Shown here one piece after another: positions 12,031-23,796 of a DNA stretch of 64,000 nt; position 1 is the stretch's first letter, and every line of letters starts with the position of its first letter. Source of the DNA: Malachius bipustulatus (lineage: Eukaryota > Arthropoda > Insecta > Coleoptera > Melyridae). The notes under the pieces were generated by a model. It ran no database searches. It saw only the letters and a program-made list of their open reading frames with translations, and had not been told where the DNA came from. A program made the translations under genes and the position numbers. The stretch is taken from positions 14,975,867 to 15,039,866 of the forward strand of contig OU342630.1 in assembly GCA_910589415.1 (NCBI GenBank), in the 5' to 3' direction.

Positions 12031-13235
12031 CATTTTTCTGTACAATAACCAGGAATTTATAATTGTCATGTCGAGTAGATGGTAAAACAATCGCATATAC
12101 CATTTTCTGGTACGCTTTTTTATTTTGTGGCGTCCTATCAATCCGTCCAGCAAGTCGACACCACCCATATGTCGGTTATACTTCTTGACCAGATTTGGCA
12201 TGGAACTTTGACAGATTTCTTTTCTTTTTTTATCGAAGCGCCTTACACGTGAAAGAGGCAATTCTCCAGTAAGGAAGATATAAGAGTAACTATTTTATTG
12301 TCTTTCCAAACAACAGATGCAATTTCTACAACTTCAATATCAGCTATAAATTCGTGTGAAGTTCCACGTTTCTCTTTTGCAATGTCTTTCTCACTGGGTA
12401 GTTTGCATTTAGGAATCCTTGGTCTCCAAGGCAAAATATTCCACACTTGGCTAAGTAGACAGCTAGTGGTATCGAAGTGTAAAAATTATCAAATATACTC
12501 TATAATTCTGATTTCGAGGCACATTTCTACATAGTCGCATGACAACGTTTACACTTGATCCTAAATCAAGCTCATCTCGTTGTTTACACTTGGGATTATT
12601 TTCATCTCGAGTAAAAATTTCAAAATTATATGAAAACCCATCAGATCCACAGAGCACGTAAAGTTCATACAGGGCTAGAACTATTTAAAGGGCCACTATG
12701 GGCTATGAGACCCATTTATGAGGCTTCCCAGGTAAATATTGTTTACTGTAATGCCTGCCATTTGTTGCACATAATTGTTAATCCACACAAAGATATTGCT
12801 GTAGAGGAAGAGTTTTAAACTTATCGTTTAACTTATTTATAACGGCTCGTAATTTATGCACCTGGTCATGATCTGGATAATCTCTTGGTTTCATGTTTGA
12901 AATATTATTGAAATGCAGATAGCGCCTGATTTACACAAATTGATTATATCTCATGGTTTCCCTGATCTTGTCGAATCCAAGTGCAGAAGACCAATAATTC
13001 CTCACATCAGGCATCTGCACAAAAGACATATACTATAATACATATATGCAAATTCCCAGACACTTGCGAATATCCTCCTCAGTTATATTGGCAGGTTTAC
13101 TTGGGTCTTTTTCTACAGAAAATAAATTTTTTTCGTCCTCTATTATCGATATAAGCTCTTTATCACAGAAATAATTGAAGAAATTATAAAGTGCATAGAC
13201 TACCAATATCAAGTGAATAACTATTTATTCCATGG
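12031..13235 (-). pseudogene. piggyBac-type transposase pseudogene
   Basis: Minus-strand frames from 13235 down to 12031 follow the order of a piggyBac (DDE) transposase: NLFSVEKDPSKPANITEEDI, then MPDVRNYWSSALGFDKIR, RRYLHFNNISNMKPRDYPDH, then CATNGRHYSKQYLPGKPHKW, LYVLCGSDGFSYNFEIFTRD, DLGSSVNVVMRL, KRGTSHEFIADIEVVEIAS, VVWKDNKIVTLISSLL, and YNRHMGGVDLLDG with HKIKKRTRKWYMRLFYHLLD near the end. These proteins cut and paste DNA at TTAA. Several stops and frame changes exist (for example in the LSxDEQM-like stretch), and the C-terminal cysteine-rich domain is missing because a LINE abuts it at about 12031. It cannot encode an active enzyme. Confidence 0.85.
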
Positions 13236-13866
13236 AAATTTAAAGCGTACCTTATTTTTATCAGTTCTGCCTTCTATCGTTATTATTTTTTTTTTTTGCA
13301 ATACAAACGGAAATCTGTAGCACTTTCTACCACGTGTATTTTGAACACACCTTCAATGCTGCGCACACACTATCTAGCCTAGCATAACCACAATACCAGT
13401 AGATGACCGAAAAAATACAAACCAATGCATTTACAGCGCACATAGAGGTGTATCATATTGTCTAAAAATATGAGTGGAGGAAACTATTGATATCTTAAGT
13501 TAATAGAGCGACATAAATGTAGTTGTATCTGATCTGATACAATGAGCATTGTAGGGTTGATTTATTTTCATTTATAAACCCTGCTAAATTTTCAACAAGA
13601 AATCACCCAAATCACCCAATAAATTTTTGCAGTAGTTCATTTTACTCCCGAAAAGAGGAATTTTTCGATTCTCAACACGGTCTCAACTATGTTTAGATTA
13701 GTGCGCGAAATTTTTATTCTTGCATAACTTATGGAGGACTCGCTTATGGAGGACTTATGGATGATTTTCGCTAAAAAATCTTTTTAAAGTCGTGTAACTT
13801 TTAGAGAATGTCCCTTCAAATCTCACAAAACCTAATTCTTGTTTGTCAATATGCAGGTAGATTTTG
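13236..13866. other. Unassigned; may include the piggyBac 5' part
   Basis: Directly upstream of the transposase remnant. I cannot follow its N-terminus past about 13235. No terminal repeats were found. Confidence 0.35.
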
Positions 13867-13964
13867 GTGACTTGCGTGGCCAAGTGGTTCTCCGCTCAAA
13901 GCCAATTTACCAGAGTGGTGTCTTACCTACACAGTTAACCGATGCTCCCTCTTTAAAAAAAAAA
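13867..13964 (+). mobile_element. 98 bp SINE with 12 bp target duplication
   Basis: Flanked by exact 12 bp copies of AGGTAGATTTTG (13855-13866 and 13965-13976). The body has an A-box-like TGGCCAAGTGGTT near its start and ends in a run of A. Its second half (GCCAATTTACCAGAGTGG ... GATGCTCCCTCTTTAAAA) is shared, with changes, with the 3' half of the tRNA-derived SINE at 23.2-23.4 kb. It is therefore a short or internally deleted member of that SINE group. A B box is not evident. Confidence 0.7.
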
Positions 13965-13976
13965 AGGTAGATTTTG

Positions 13977-14480
13977 TACCTTTGTAGATTTTAATTCAAC
14001 TTACAGCAACTTACAGCGCAGAGGACGTGACGGGTGACCGTGCATTCTATTAGGTCTACCAAGTCTTTACATCTACCAAGGCTTTTCTACCTTATATAAA
14101 CAAAAGTATTTGAGAGAAAAATTCAACTTTGTAGAAGTAAGTCAAACAAGTTATTATTCTTACATCTTGCTTGGATGGTCTTGATGGCAAAATTTCACAT
14201 TTACCCCCAGCCACACCTGCATGGAGGGGGAAGAGGGCAGCAATTTCCTCTTTTTCCAATTATTTATCCAATTTTTTTTTTTTTTTTGATCAGATGCGTA
14301 GTTTTTAATGAGATCCCTGTATAGAAACTCATAATAGTTACAAGACCGAAAAGGCAAATGACGATCTGCATGGGGCAGTTAAACTGTTCACTATTTTCCT
14401 AGGTAAGGCTGTCGCTGATATTGTTATTTTGATTGCATATGATGGCTAAAATAATTACACGAGACTTTTAACGGCCTATA
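13977..14480. other. No gene seen
   Basis: AT-rich with a T-run near 14272-14287. I see nothing I can support. Confidence 0.4.
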
Positions 14481-15129
14481 CAGGGTGTCCCATATCGTTT
14501 TGTTCAAAATTCTTGAGCACATAGTAGGCTTAATTTTGAGCCCAAAAAACCCAAAAGTGACAGGTCTATCTTTATTCGTTACGAAGTTACAGGCCTAAGA
14601 AAATTATGACTAGTAAATAACAAGATTCAACTTTGTAAGCCACACAAATTGCCACACATGAGTAAACGTCACCGAAATAAGCATTTGTAGAGAGTAGAGG
14701 TTCCCCTGCTCATACGAAATGGCAATAGGATTCAAATAGATGCGGCACCAGCATATTTCGGAATTGGTGTTTGTATAAATAAATACCAGAGAGAAATTAT
14801 TATTTTGATCGTATTCAGCAAGCTGGTCAAGAGATAGGTATGCGAAAAAAGACGAGAAAACTGTTACTTTTGCAATAGGCCTCCGAGCACAAGCTTGTAT
14901 TCAGCAAGGAAGAGGACATTTTTAACACATGATAAACTAAAGATTTGGTCAATAAAATAAGTTTTATGTGGTTTTCAAAGTTAAATCTGGTTTTTACTAG
15001 ACATTATTTTCTTAGGCCTGTAACTTCGTAACGAATGCAGATAGACCTGCCACTTTTAGGTTTTTTAGGCTTAGAAATAAGCCTACTATATGCTCACAAA
15101 ATTTGAACATAACGATACGGGACACCCTG
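14481..15129. mobile_element. 649 bp MITE, CAGGGTGTCCC ends
   Basis: Left end CAGGGTGTCCCATATCGTT and right end AACGATACGGGACACCCTG are inverted repeats. The arms extend about 135 bp (14481-14614 and 14996-15129) and include TTCGTTACGAAGTTACAGGC and its complement. TA precedes the left end; AA follows the right end, so the second TA has decayed. No coding capacity. Confidence 0.8.
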
Positions 15130-16500
15130 AATAGTTCATTGTGATAACGATCGCCGGCGGTTTAAGATGATTTGTAATTTATCTGTTTAGACCGGTTGAT
15201 ACAGTATAGCGGAATAACATCACGAAAAACTATTAACGTATGATACTATACCCTAAAATAAACGTGAACATTGGAACGTTGCATGTGGCTAGGTCTTGAC
15301 AGTAGTAGTGGAGAGAGCTAATTCCAGTAATAAACGATAAGAACTTTTATTGTAGCAGTCTACACCAGCGCTAGCTGCAACTGATGGTAAAAATGACTTA
15401 ACTGGGACATCTCAGAAGCTAGATGCTTTTAAAAACCAGCCTTTTTTTTTCAAAACTACAAAGAGTAATGCTGTATTATCCTCGACTACATTTGGTATAA
15501 TCCATTCTCCAATGAGAGAGTTGCTCCCGTCCCTGTGTCCCACGGGACAGGACGTCTCTGACAAGCTCGCGGGAGTTCTTGTTCAAGAGGCAGGATGTAG
15601 TGCCTGTCTGGCATCGATTCCTGTTTCAAGGATACCATTGCCGCTGTTTAGCGGGTAGTTGAAGATAACGTTTCGTTATAACTATAAATAACATGGGATT
15701 ATTGATTTTCCCTTCTGGAGAGACCATCCCAACTCATCGCAATCCCAATTCCTAGCCTTTTATCTACTGCTTTGTGTAATAAAATGCAATTATAGCTCAA
15801 CGGCACTGATTTGGTGTTTATCTTTCCAGTCGTAGATGCTCTAACCGGATTCAGTGTATTGTGTTTTAGATGGAGCGGAAATTGGAGCCACAAATATTAT
15901 GCAGAAGCGTTGCTTTAGTAAACTTAAAAATAAAAGAAGCCTCATAGAAGCGAATGTGAAAACGATTTCCCATCGGTGCATAAAAATGTAGGGGAATAAA
16001 TTTATTACATGCAATATCGGTTAACGTTATCGAACAATATTAGTCGTCAATATTATGAATTTTTCTGAGGGATAACATTTATCTTACAGAGATCTAAAAT
16101 ACTTTCATATTAACTTTATTTTGAACAATGATTGCTTTATTTGGCTATCGGCTCACGAATTTGAATTAAAACTATTAAGATTTTTCAAAACGTCTCGGCA
16201 CTAATCGGGCCCTGAATAATTAGTGCTCATTTACCATTTTCTCTTCGGTTATGTAAAACACAATAATTGCAATATGTTATTTATTTCTTGATCAGATTAG
16301 CATACTCATCAATATTGATTATATTCTCAACATATTTTGACGTTCGATTTCTAAGTCTGATTTTCGATTTTTTTTTTTTTTTTGTAAACGTGTTTGTTAT
16401 TGGTGTCAAAAAGAAGTGCAGTGCTCCTAGCCCATCAGTCATTTTAGACGAAAAAAAAAACCAATAGCCGGGAGAATTTTTTTATGCTATTCCCCCCTTA
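15130..16500. other. Unassigned region
   Basis: Includes a somewhat GC-richer patch at 15520-15660 with a small GTGTCCCACGGGACA palindrome. No protein or RNA gene was recognised. Confidence 0.4.
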
Positions 16501-16673
16501 TCAGAGATGCTTAAAATAAAAAATTTCCAACAAATTTGGAAATGAGTATTTTTGCCCAAAACTAAAAAACTCCTGAGATAATGAGAAAAACAAACTCACC
16601 CCCTCAATTCAATATGGCGTCCAATGCCTAGGGATGATTTTTTGTAACATTTTTACACTTTAAGCATCTCTGA
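16501..16673. mobile_element. 173 bp MITE
   Basis: Bounded by 15 bp perfect inverted repeats, TCAGAGATGCTTAAA at 16501 and its complement ending at 16673. The interior contains the AATATGGCGTCC word that also appears in other fold-back arms in the window. No clear target duplication. Confidence 0.6.
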
Positions 16674-17367
16674 GGAAACGGGAGTACAGAAATACAGAAA
16701 AGGGGTACAAAACTATGTATAAAAAGATTTCTGTCGGCAATTAACTTTTAGGAAAAAAAAGTAATTAAACTGACTGGGCTGCTCAGTCTGGACGAGATTA
16801 TTGGTTATCAGCTTCACTGTCGAGCATTCAGGTGAATTTTAATCATAAAAATAATTAATAAGAAAAAAAGTTGCGCTAGAATTTTGTTCTTGTTTTTTCA
16901 CGTTTTTACAAGTAAAATTTACTGGACCCAAGAAAAGTGATCACAAATAATGGGAAGATATAGAGATAATGAGATTTTTGGAATCCTCGCCACCCTAACA
17001 ATTTATAACAATATTAAAAGACAAGAGGCATGGCGTGAAATACTTGCAGATTACAACATAAAACAGATAGGCCCGTCGACAGGTCGGAAAAAATCCTCAA
17101 TAAGCAAATAGTTAGCGGAAATCTGAAAATTGCTTTAATCGCTTTATTTGGGTCCAAATATTACTCTACCAAGTCTTTTCCCTCTAGCAAAGTATGCGCT
17201 GGCTCTTCTGGCCCTAAGGCGGTACCATTTTTCGTTTTTTTTTTGTGAAATATTTCCTTAATAATCAACTTTATCAACAAAATATCTATTCGATTATAAG
17301 AAATAATCTAGAACAAATTTTCTACCAAAAATTTGCTTACCATTTTTCTCTAATGTGAACCGTTACG
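16674..17367. other. No gene seen
   Basis: AT-rich, with short open frames that lack recognisable content. Confidence 0.4.
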
Positions 17368-17650
17368 ATGCTACGACCATTCAAACGGAATCCTTTTTTA
17401 TCTTGCGGAAAAGTTATGGAAATCATAAACCATATCAAAGTTTCTACATGTTATAAATATTTATCAGCATTACAGGGGCACATGCTGTTAACTTGTTACA
17501 AGTCTAACAGTGGGTGCGATACAACGTCTTCGTTTTATAGGCAGCGCAAAATTAAATTCGTAACACTGCTGAAGAGTAATAAGGAACTGCAGGCAGCTAT
17601 TAAGGTTTTCCGAGAAGTGAAAGCAAATCCCGATAAAATTGACAAATCCG
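17368..17650 (+). pseudogene. Fragment of a GCDTTS-motif transposon-associated protein
   Basis: The plus-strand frame from ATG 17368 encodes SGCDTTSSFYRQRKIKFVTL followed by ELQAAIKVF. Uncharacterised, often transposon-borne invertebrate proteins commonly carry a similar FTGCDTTSAFFGKGK word. Here the usual preceding His-Ala-Phe-Thr is replaced by other residues, and similarity ends near 17650, where minus-strand LINE sequence begins on the other side. The function of the parent family is not known to me. The open frame continues to 17721 only because the antisense of the LINE happens to be open. Confidence 0.5.
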
Positions 17651-19608
17651 GATGCGTTCCAACTGATCGACATGAAAACGATAATGGGGTGACCACACAA
17701 CACTACAATACTCCAGTTTAGATCTTACGTACGAGTAAAAAAGGACCTTTAGAGAAAGAGTATTATTGAAATCACTGCAACTCCTGTTCATGAAACCCAG
17801 CATTTTAATGGATGATTTGGTTATCTGAGAAATATGCTCAGCGAAAGAAAGAGTACTATCGAAAGTAACACCAAGATCCCTTATGGAATTAGTACGAATA
17901 AAAGTCAGAGAGTCAAAGGAATAATCAAATACAATTGGGGTCATTTTCTTAGTATATGTAACTACTCGACATTTACTCATGTTCATTTGGAGACTATTGC
18001 TCACGCACCAATCCTTCAGCCTGTCAATAGAATCCTGCAAGCGCCGGGCATCGTCGTGACTGCCAATTACAGAAAATATCTTTAAATCATCTGCGTAAAG
18101 CAGCTTGTGAGAATTTATCACATTAGAAATGTCATTGATGAATAACAAGAATAACAGCGGTCCCAGATTAGAACCCTGGGGTACGCCAGATGTGGGAGAG
18201 AACGGCCGCGAACTATGACCACCGTACAACACATATTGTTGCCTGTCCAAAAGATAGGATTGGATGAAAGACAGTAAACGAGTGCAGAAGCCAAATTGCT
18301 CCAGTTTTACCAAAAGTATAGAGTGGTTTATTCGATCAAAGGCCTTCGAGAAGTCGGTGTACACCACGTCCACCTGCCCCTGATCATCCAGAGCATTCGC
18401 AACAAACTGCGTAAAACACATTAAATTTGTGACTGTCGATTCTCAACAAATCCGTGCTGACATGGAGCTAAAGACTGCTTAATTGCAGGATAAATACACG
18501 CGTACACCGACATCTCAAATATATTCGCAAAATTATTTAAAATTGATATCGGCCTGTAATTAGATACAAGAGCAGGGTCGCCACTCTTTAGAACTGGACA
18601 TATTTTAGCTACCTTCCAATTACTCGGAAAAGACGAAGTACTCAGAGACAAATTGAACAATGTCAGCAGAGGTTCACGAAAAGCGGATCTGCAATCCTTT
18701 ACCAAAAAAGCGGGAATCTGGTCAGCGCCAGCCGTTTTAACATCCCTCAATCCTCGCAAAGCTCTATCGACCTGCTCAAACGACAACATAGGAACCTGCA
18801 CATGCAAAGAAGAACCCGCAGAAGTCCGATGATGAACACCGCCGACATCCTCATCAGAAGACGAGTATACACTGTTGAAATACGCAGAAAAGCTGTCAAC
18901 TACATCACGAGGGTTCTCACGAGCCAACCTTTCAGGATCAAATACTATCTTTGGAATCCTAGATTTACCCCTTTTACTCTGAACAAACTTCCAAAAACTC
19001 TTCGTCTCAGATTTAACTCCGTTCTGTATGCCATCAATATAGTCCAAATATGCACTCTGTACCCTAAGTTTAATTTCAGATCTCAGTTTCCTATATTTGC
19101 AAAGATACGACATACTATTCGTACGCCTGAATGCAGCTCGATATCTATTCCTAAGCTTGATGTCACGTATTATGTCACCGTTGTACCATGGAGGATATGT
19201 ACTAGAGTTTGACTTACTTTGGTATTTGGGAACAAAGTGGTCCAATATGGAATAAATGATCTGATAGAGACAGGAACATGCCTCATTAATATCATCGAAG
19301 TTCTTCAACACAGACCAATCCTGAGAGAGAATTGCAGAATATAAATCCGGAAAATTGGCCCTTACGAAGTTGTATCTCTCAGCCGCTGGGTCAAAAGAAA
19401 AATTCTTGATTCTAGGGATCCTGAGATCAACGTCAACCACCAGGGCAGGATGAAATTTGTCCTCCGGAACAAGCGGAAAGCAATCATGACCAACCTCACA
19501 TTTCACATTACTTATGACCAGATCCAAGGTGCGATTATTGTAGTTTCGCACACTACTGTATTGATTGAGGCACATATAATTTAGAAAGCCGACACATATA
19601 AGACACAT
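17651..19608 (-). pseudogene. LINE polyprotein remnant: endonuclease end plus reverse transcriptase
   Basis: Minus strand. From 19608 the frame starts within the C-terminal end of an AP-type endonuclease (RTLDLVISN, then PLVPEDKFHPALVV), passes through a linker (SFWKFVQSKR) and enters a reverse transcriptase: LRDVKTAGADQIPAFLVKD, NWKVAKICPVLKSGD, NYRPISILNNFANIFE, HGFVENR. It stops at 18421. A frame change near 18421-18440 breaks it, and the next frame (18421 to about 17651) carries VYTDFSKAFDRINH, GVPQGSNLGPLLFLLFIND, the catalytic YADD (LLYADDLKIF), then MNMSKCRVVTY and LEYCSVVWSP. Catalytic residues are preserved. The element lacks its N-terminal half at 19608 and ends inside the coding region at about 17651 with no 3' UTR or tail. 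It looks like a CR1/Jockey-group LINE and is inactive. Confidence 0.85.
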
Positions 19609-20647
19609 ATTATGTATAATAATAATTTCTACAACAGACAGGGCATGGTGTTTTGGTATTATACAGAGCTTCTCAAAAGTAACGGATATTAATTCATGTT
19701 CTCAGTTAATATTTTGTAGAATTGAAAAAAACCGAAACAGGTAAATTTTTTAATTTAATTTGTGTTTATTATGCAATTTTTTGTTATTAATTTTGGTTAT
19801 AAATAACACTGATAGATTATTCTTCCTTAGAACTTCCCGGAAGAACTGAGCAATATTTAAAAAATATCATAAAAGGGAATTAAGTACAATTTCATAGATG
19901 TACATAAATGACTCTCAATAAACTATCCGCCATTTTTTTTTGTGAAAAAAAATATTAAAATATAATAGTTACTTTTTTTAATTATTACTTCATGCAGTTA
20001 TTGCAACCAGAAAGAAGTACATTTAATTAATTCACAAAACTAAAATATACTTTGAAAGGTTGGTCTTGTGCCATCTGGTCACACTTTTGCACGTCCCTTG
20101 TGTTTCCTTGTTTATATAGGACTCCTTAGTTATGAAGAATATGCATTGCCCATAACATGAAGACAAACCTGACTGGGCTTGACCAATTATATTAAGAATA
20201 TCACGTTACATAATATCTCAACCCACGAATTTTTACCTTTAAATTGTTTGAATATTATGTTCAATGTACCTCGTGCCGGGAGAAACTTGTTATTTTATAA
20301 AATATTTAATTGCAATCATTCCCAAGTTGGTAAAAGCAAGTTATTCTCGCTTCCCGGAATGAGAGTAATAATTATTATGTTTGTGTGTTTAATACCGGCA
20401 GGAAAACACAGAAATTTAACATGCCGTTAAGCTGAAGCTTTAATAAAACAGCAAACCAATTATTAAAGCTGGCGAGATGGAGCATCAATAAGAAGTGATG
20501 AAATTGTTTAATAAGAGATTTAATTAAATCAAAATACAAGAGCAAAACGTTGGCTTGAATGAAATCTATGGGTCGATTTTGGTATTATCGATTCAGGTGA
20601 ATATAATTTCTCATTAAATGAAGCCAGAAAAATGTATTCATTATTAT
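19609..20647. other. AT-rich stretch, no gene seen
   Basis: No coding similarity beyond the LINE edge. Nothing I can support. Confidence 0.4.
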
Positions 20648-21289
20648 ACAGTGCACACCCGAAAAGTACGCACTTATTGGGAATTTTTTCTATTAGTAAG
20701 ATTAAAAAAAAATCATTGAGCAGAAAGTTTGTGCATGCTCCAAAACGTATTTGACATATTTATTTAAATTACAATTCGTAGCCTATACATATTATTATAG
20801 TAGGACAAAAATGTAATATTTTACAAGAGTGAAGTGCCCTTGTTTGTCAAAATATTAAAAATATTTGTGAGAAAAATAATATCAGATATGAATTTAAATA
20901 AAATTTTCTATCAAGATTTACCAATTTTATTTTAAATAACTGAAATTTAACTTCTTAAGTTTTTTTAAAACAAATAGGTACCTATGACTAAAAAACGAAA
21001 AAAAATCGAAAAATTCATATCTGACTTCCAATTTTAATTACATATAAACTACTTTTTTCCAAGTTTTTTTAAATAATTTCACAAACAGTGGTAGGTACTT
21101 TATTCTTATAAAATTTTTTACATTTTTTTTTCCTCTCCTGTATAGGTACTACGGATCGTAACTTAAAACACGGATGTGTCAAATAAGTTTTAGTATATGC
21201 ACAAACTTTCTACGCATTTTTTTTTTTAATCTTATAAATAAAATAAAAATTCTATTTTGTGCGTAGGTACCTACTTTTTGTATGCCGCT
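20648..21289. mobile_element. ~640 bp fold-back element
   Basis: The left part contains ACGCAC, TAAGATTAAAAAAAAA, AGAAAGTTTGTGCAT and TATTTGACA in order. The complement of the right part contains the same words in the same order, and the centre also folds (CAGATATGAATTT pairs with AAATTCATATCTG). The ends are degenerate and start near GTGCACACCCG on the left. There is no transposase and no clear target duplication. Confidence 0.55.
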
Positions 21290-21292
21290 ATA

Positions 21293-21625
21293 CAGGGTGA
21301 TTCATAATATGTGCGCAGGATTACAGAATGTGATGGCTCGTTCAAAAATATAAAAAAAAGTTCCTATTAACATGGGTCCGCAAACCCACCATTTTTGAGA
21401 TACTTTTTTTTAGATACAGGAGTCCCAGCTCATTCAAAGCGGTCTCTGTAGGCCAAACGATGGACTTTTTCAAGAAACTTTTCGAAAATTCAAGTACAGA
21501 ATCACAATGGCCATAATTTAAAATTATTTTGGAGTATACAGAGTGTCCCATATGACAGTGGCATATCATAGTTATATATTTTTTTTAATGGAATGCTCCT
21601 ATGTTATTGCATTTTTAGATTGTCT
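21293..21625 (+). repeat. CAGGGTGATTC end plus block shared with 49.2 kb
   Basis: Begins TA-CAGGGTGATTCATAATAT, a typical single end of the CAGGGTG group. The portion from 21415 is nearly identical in direct orientation to 49205-49414: both carry AGCGGTCTCTGTAGGCCAAA, AAATTCAAGTACAGAATCAC, ACAGAGTGTCCCATATGACA and AATGGAATGCTCCTATGTTA. A second copy of the end word inside the block suggests nested or composite elements. Confidence 0.65.
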
Positions 21626-23190
21626 TCAACTAGAACGCAATGTAGCTGAATCTAATAAGCTTTTCATACGAGTTTGAGAAAAAGTTTATCATGTAATTTT
21701 GCCAAGTTAAGACAATACACAAATAAATATACTTTTTGTATATAAAATAAAAAACTTGGATCAATTATATTAATTTATTTTTAATAAATACATGGTAGGT
21801 AAAATAGGTAAGTACTATACGGTCTTGGCAAAGTAATGGGTAGGTAGAAAGTTGCAAGAAATAATCAATAGCCAATCGCTTATATTAAATTAAAATATAG
21901 AATTACTTTCTTATACAAATATAAGGTAGGTAAATGAAAAATATTTTTCGCCAATTCGTCAGTTACTCGGTATCGTAGTAGTGTGTCAGAAACCATCCAA
22001 GATTCTGGATTTGGGAAAGTTTTACACTAGATACTTTTCAGTTTTGGCTTCTGGCCAAAAATTATCCCCCATTATCAACCGCTACTGCATCCTGCTTAGA
22101 ATCAGAATCATCTTCAGCGCTCTGATTTTAATAAGATTTTCACCCGAAAGAACCATGTCCATTTCTTTCGTCTAGTTCTTCGAAATAAGTTTTTCACAAT
22201 GATTATATTAATTTTGTCACATGTGTCAGGTGTACGTATAGACTTTGAAAGCTCTTCAAGACATAACATTCCTTACTTAGGTATTTATCCTTAGAGGGAA
22301 GCTGCTAATTTAGGTGCTTGTATAGTGAAGTTTACATTACCCCCATGTCGTTTCGATTGGGTTGTATTGGAAATAGATTATTGCAAATCTTTCGGAAACA
22401 CAAAATTTTCATAATCAGTGCCTGTTTTAGGTGTGCTGCCCAAAGGTGTAATTTCAAATTTGTCCTATCTACTAATACTTGCTAATGTACAGTCCGACTA
22501 CTATAAGAGACAGCATTAGAAAATTTCGCAGATACACATACTCAGTACTTACATCCCAAAAATATTTCACCTTCAGAATGACTTAAATGTTTGCTCAAGT
22601 TTGGACTTTCTGGATCTTAATCATTGAAATGTTTTCTTAATGCGGATTTATCCATTTATTATCGTCATTTTGCTCTTTCGAAATTTAAAATGTCAAAAAT
22701 TTAATAATATTATTTGTCAGTTTGAGAAAAATTGATCAGAGTAAAAAATTATCCTAGTTATCCCCTTCTACCAAAACTTCAATTAGACAACAAGGGTGTT
22801 AATCAGCTGAGACAATTTGAGTGATTTGACAAATGTCAGTGTTTACTTAACTTTAATATCTCGATCAGCTGATATTGTCAATCGAGATCTAGGGAGTTTT
22901 CATTTTTATAAACCTAAAAACAAAAGTGCGTTTTTTGTAAATGTGAACGGTGTATATTATTATGTAATTTGGTATGTGTAGCGTTTAATTGGATACTATT
23001 ATTGCCTAGTTATCATAATATTAATTAATTCCTTACCTATATTATGTTTGCTGCTCACTTAATTATGTTCTCTCTCCATAAGTTGGATTTGATTCGAATC
23101 TAGTTGATTTAAGAATTGGATCTCAGCTTACCTGAAACAGAGAGAAAATGTCAACAACATTAACCATTTATAGTTATAATTAGCATTTTT
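21626..23190. other. Unassigned AT-rich region
   Basis: Contains two ATCAGCTGA words 50 bp apart (22811 and 22864) followed by similar ACAATT/ATTGTCAA sequence in a partly inverted layout. No gene was recognised. Confidence 0.4.
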
Positions 23191-23418
23191 TTAAAGAGTG
23201 AACATCGGTCTTAACTATGTGGGTAATTTATAGTCGGTCCACTCTGGTAATTTGGCTTCGAGAACTAGCTTATACGGCCGCAGACACATTTGTAAAGAAA
23301 TGAATAGTTAAATAGACAAACACAAACAACCATGACGAGACTGGGACTCTAACCCAGGTGGTGGCAGCCTCAACGGCTAAGTAGTTTGCACTGTAACCCC
23401 CTGAACTACCGCTTGCTC
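23191..23418 (-). mobile_element. tRNA-derived SINE
   Basis: Read on the minus strand from 23418, the head has an A-box-like GGTAGTTCAGGGGG, a long variable region and a B-box-like GGGTTAGAGTCCC in a T-arm setting. A tRNA-unrelated body follows and the end is CACTCTTTAAAAAAA. The copies ATTAGCATTTTT (23179-23190) and ATTAGCGTTTTT (23419-23430) flank it as an 11/12 target duplication. The 3' half is shared with the 98 bp SINE at 13867. Confidence 0.7.
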
Positions 23419-23597
23419 ATTAGCGTTTTTAATTTCTACTATACAGTGAGAACCACATAACGCGGTGTGGCAGAGCCAGGATAGTCACGGTAATTTTTTT
23501 GGCATAGTTACTAAGTTTTGAAAAGGAAATAAATGATAATTAAAATTACATATTTTACTTGATCAGAAGTCAGTGAAATTGCACAATTTCGAAATAT

Positions 23598-23634
23598 TTA
23601 TATATAATATATATATATATATATATTTATATTT
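23598..23634. repeat. TA microsatellite
   Basis: Mostly alternating TA, directly bordering the outer end of the inverted Penelope copy. Confidence 0.8.
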
Positions 23635-23733
23635 AGAAATATTAGATTTGTTTTGGCTGTAGGTAATTATAAAATATTGATAATTATGTTGGGATAGCAG
23701 CCAATTAAAAACGCTGGTTTTCTCTTTTTTCTT

Positions 23734-23796
23734 TTTAATTAACCCAAGCTTTCGAGCTTTTCTTTAGCTCTTCTTCAGGGGTACTGAAAAGATTAA
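23734..23796 (-). ncRNA. Hammerhead-ribozyme-like motif, Penelope 1 inverted copy
   Basis: Identical to the motif described at 26728-26787, in the opposite orientation. Confidence 0.55.

Noticed and set aside
18802..19212. 136-codon plus-strand frame
   Set aside because: Antisense of the LINE coding region with no recognisable content.
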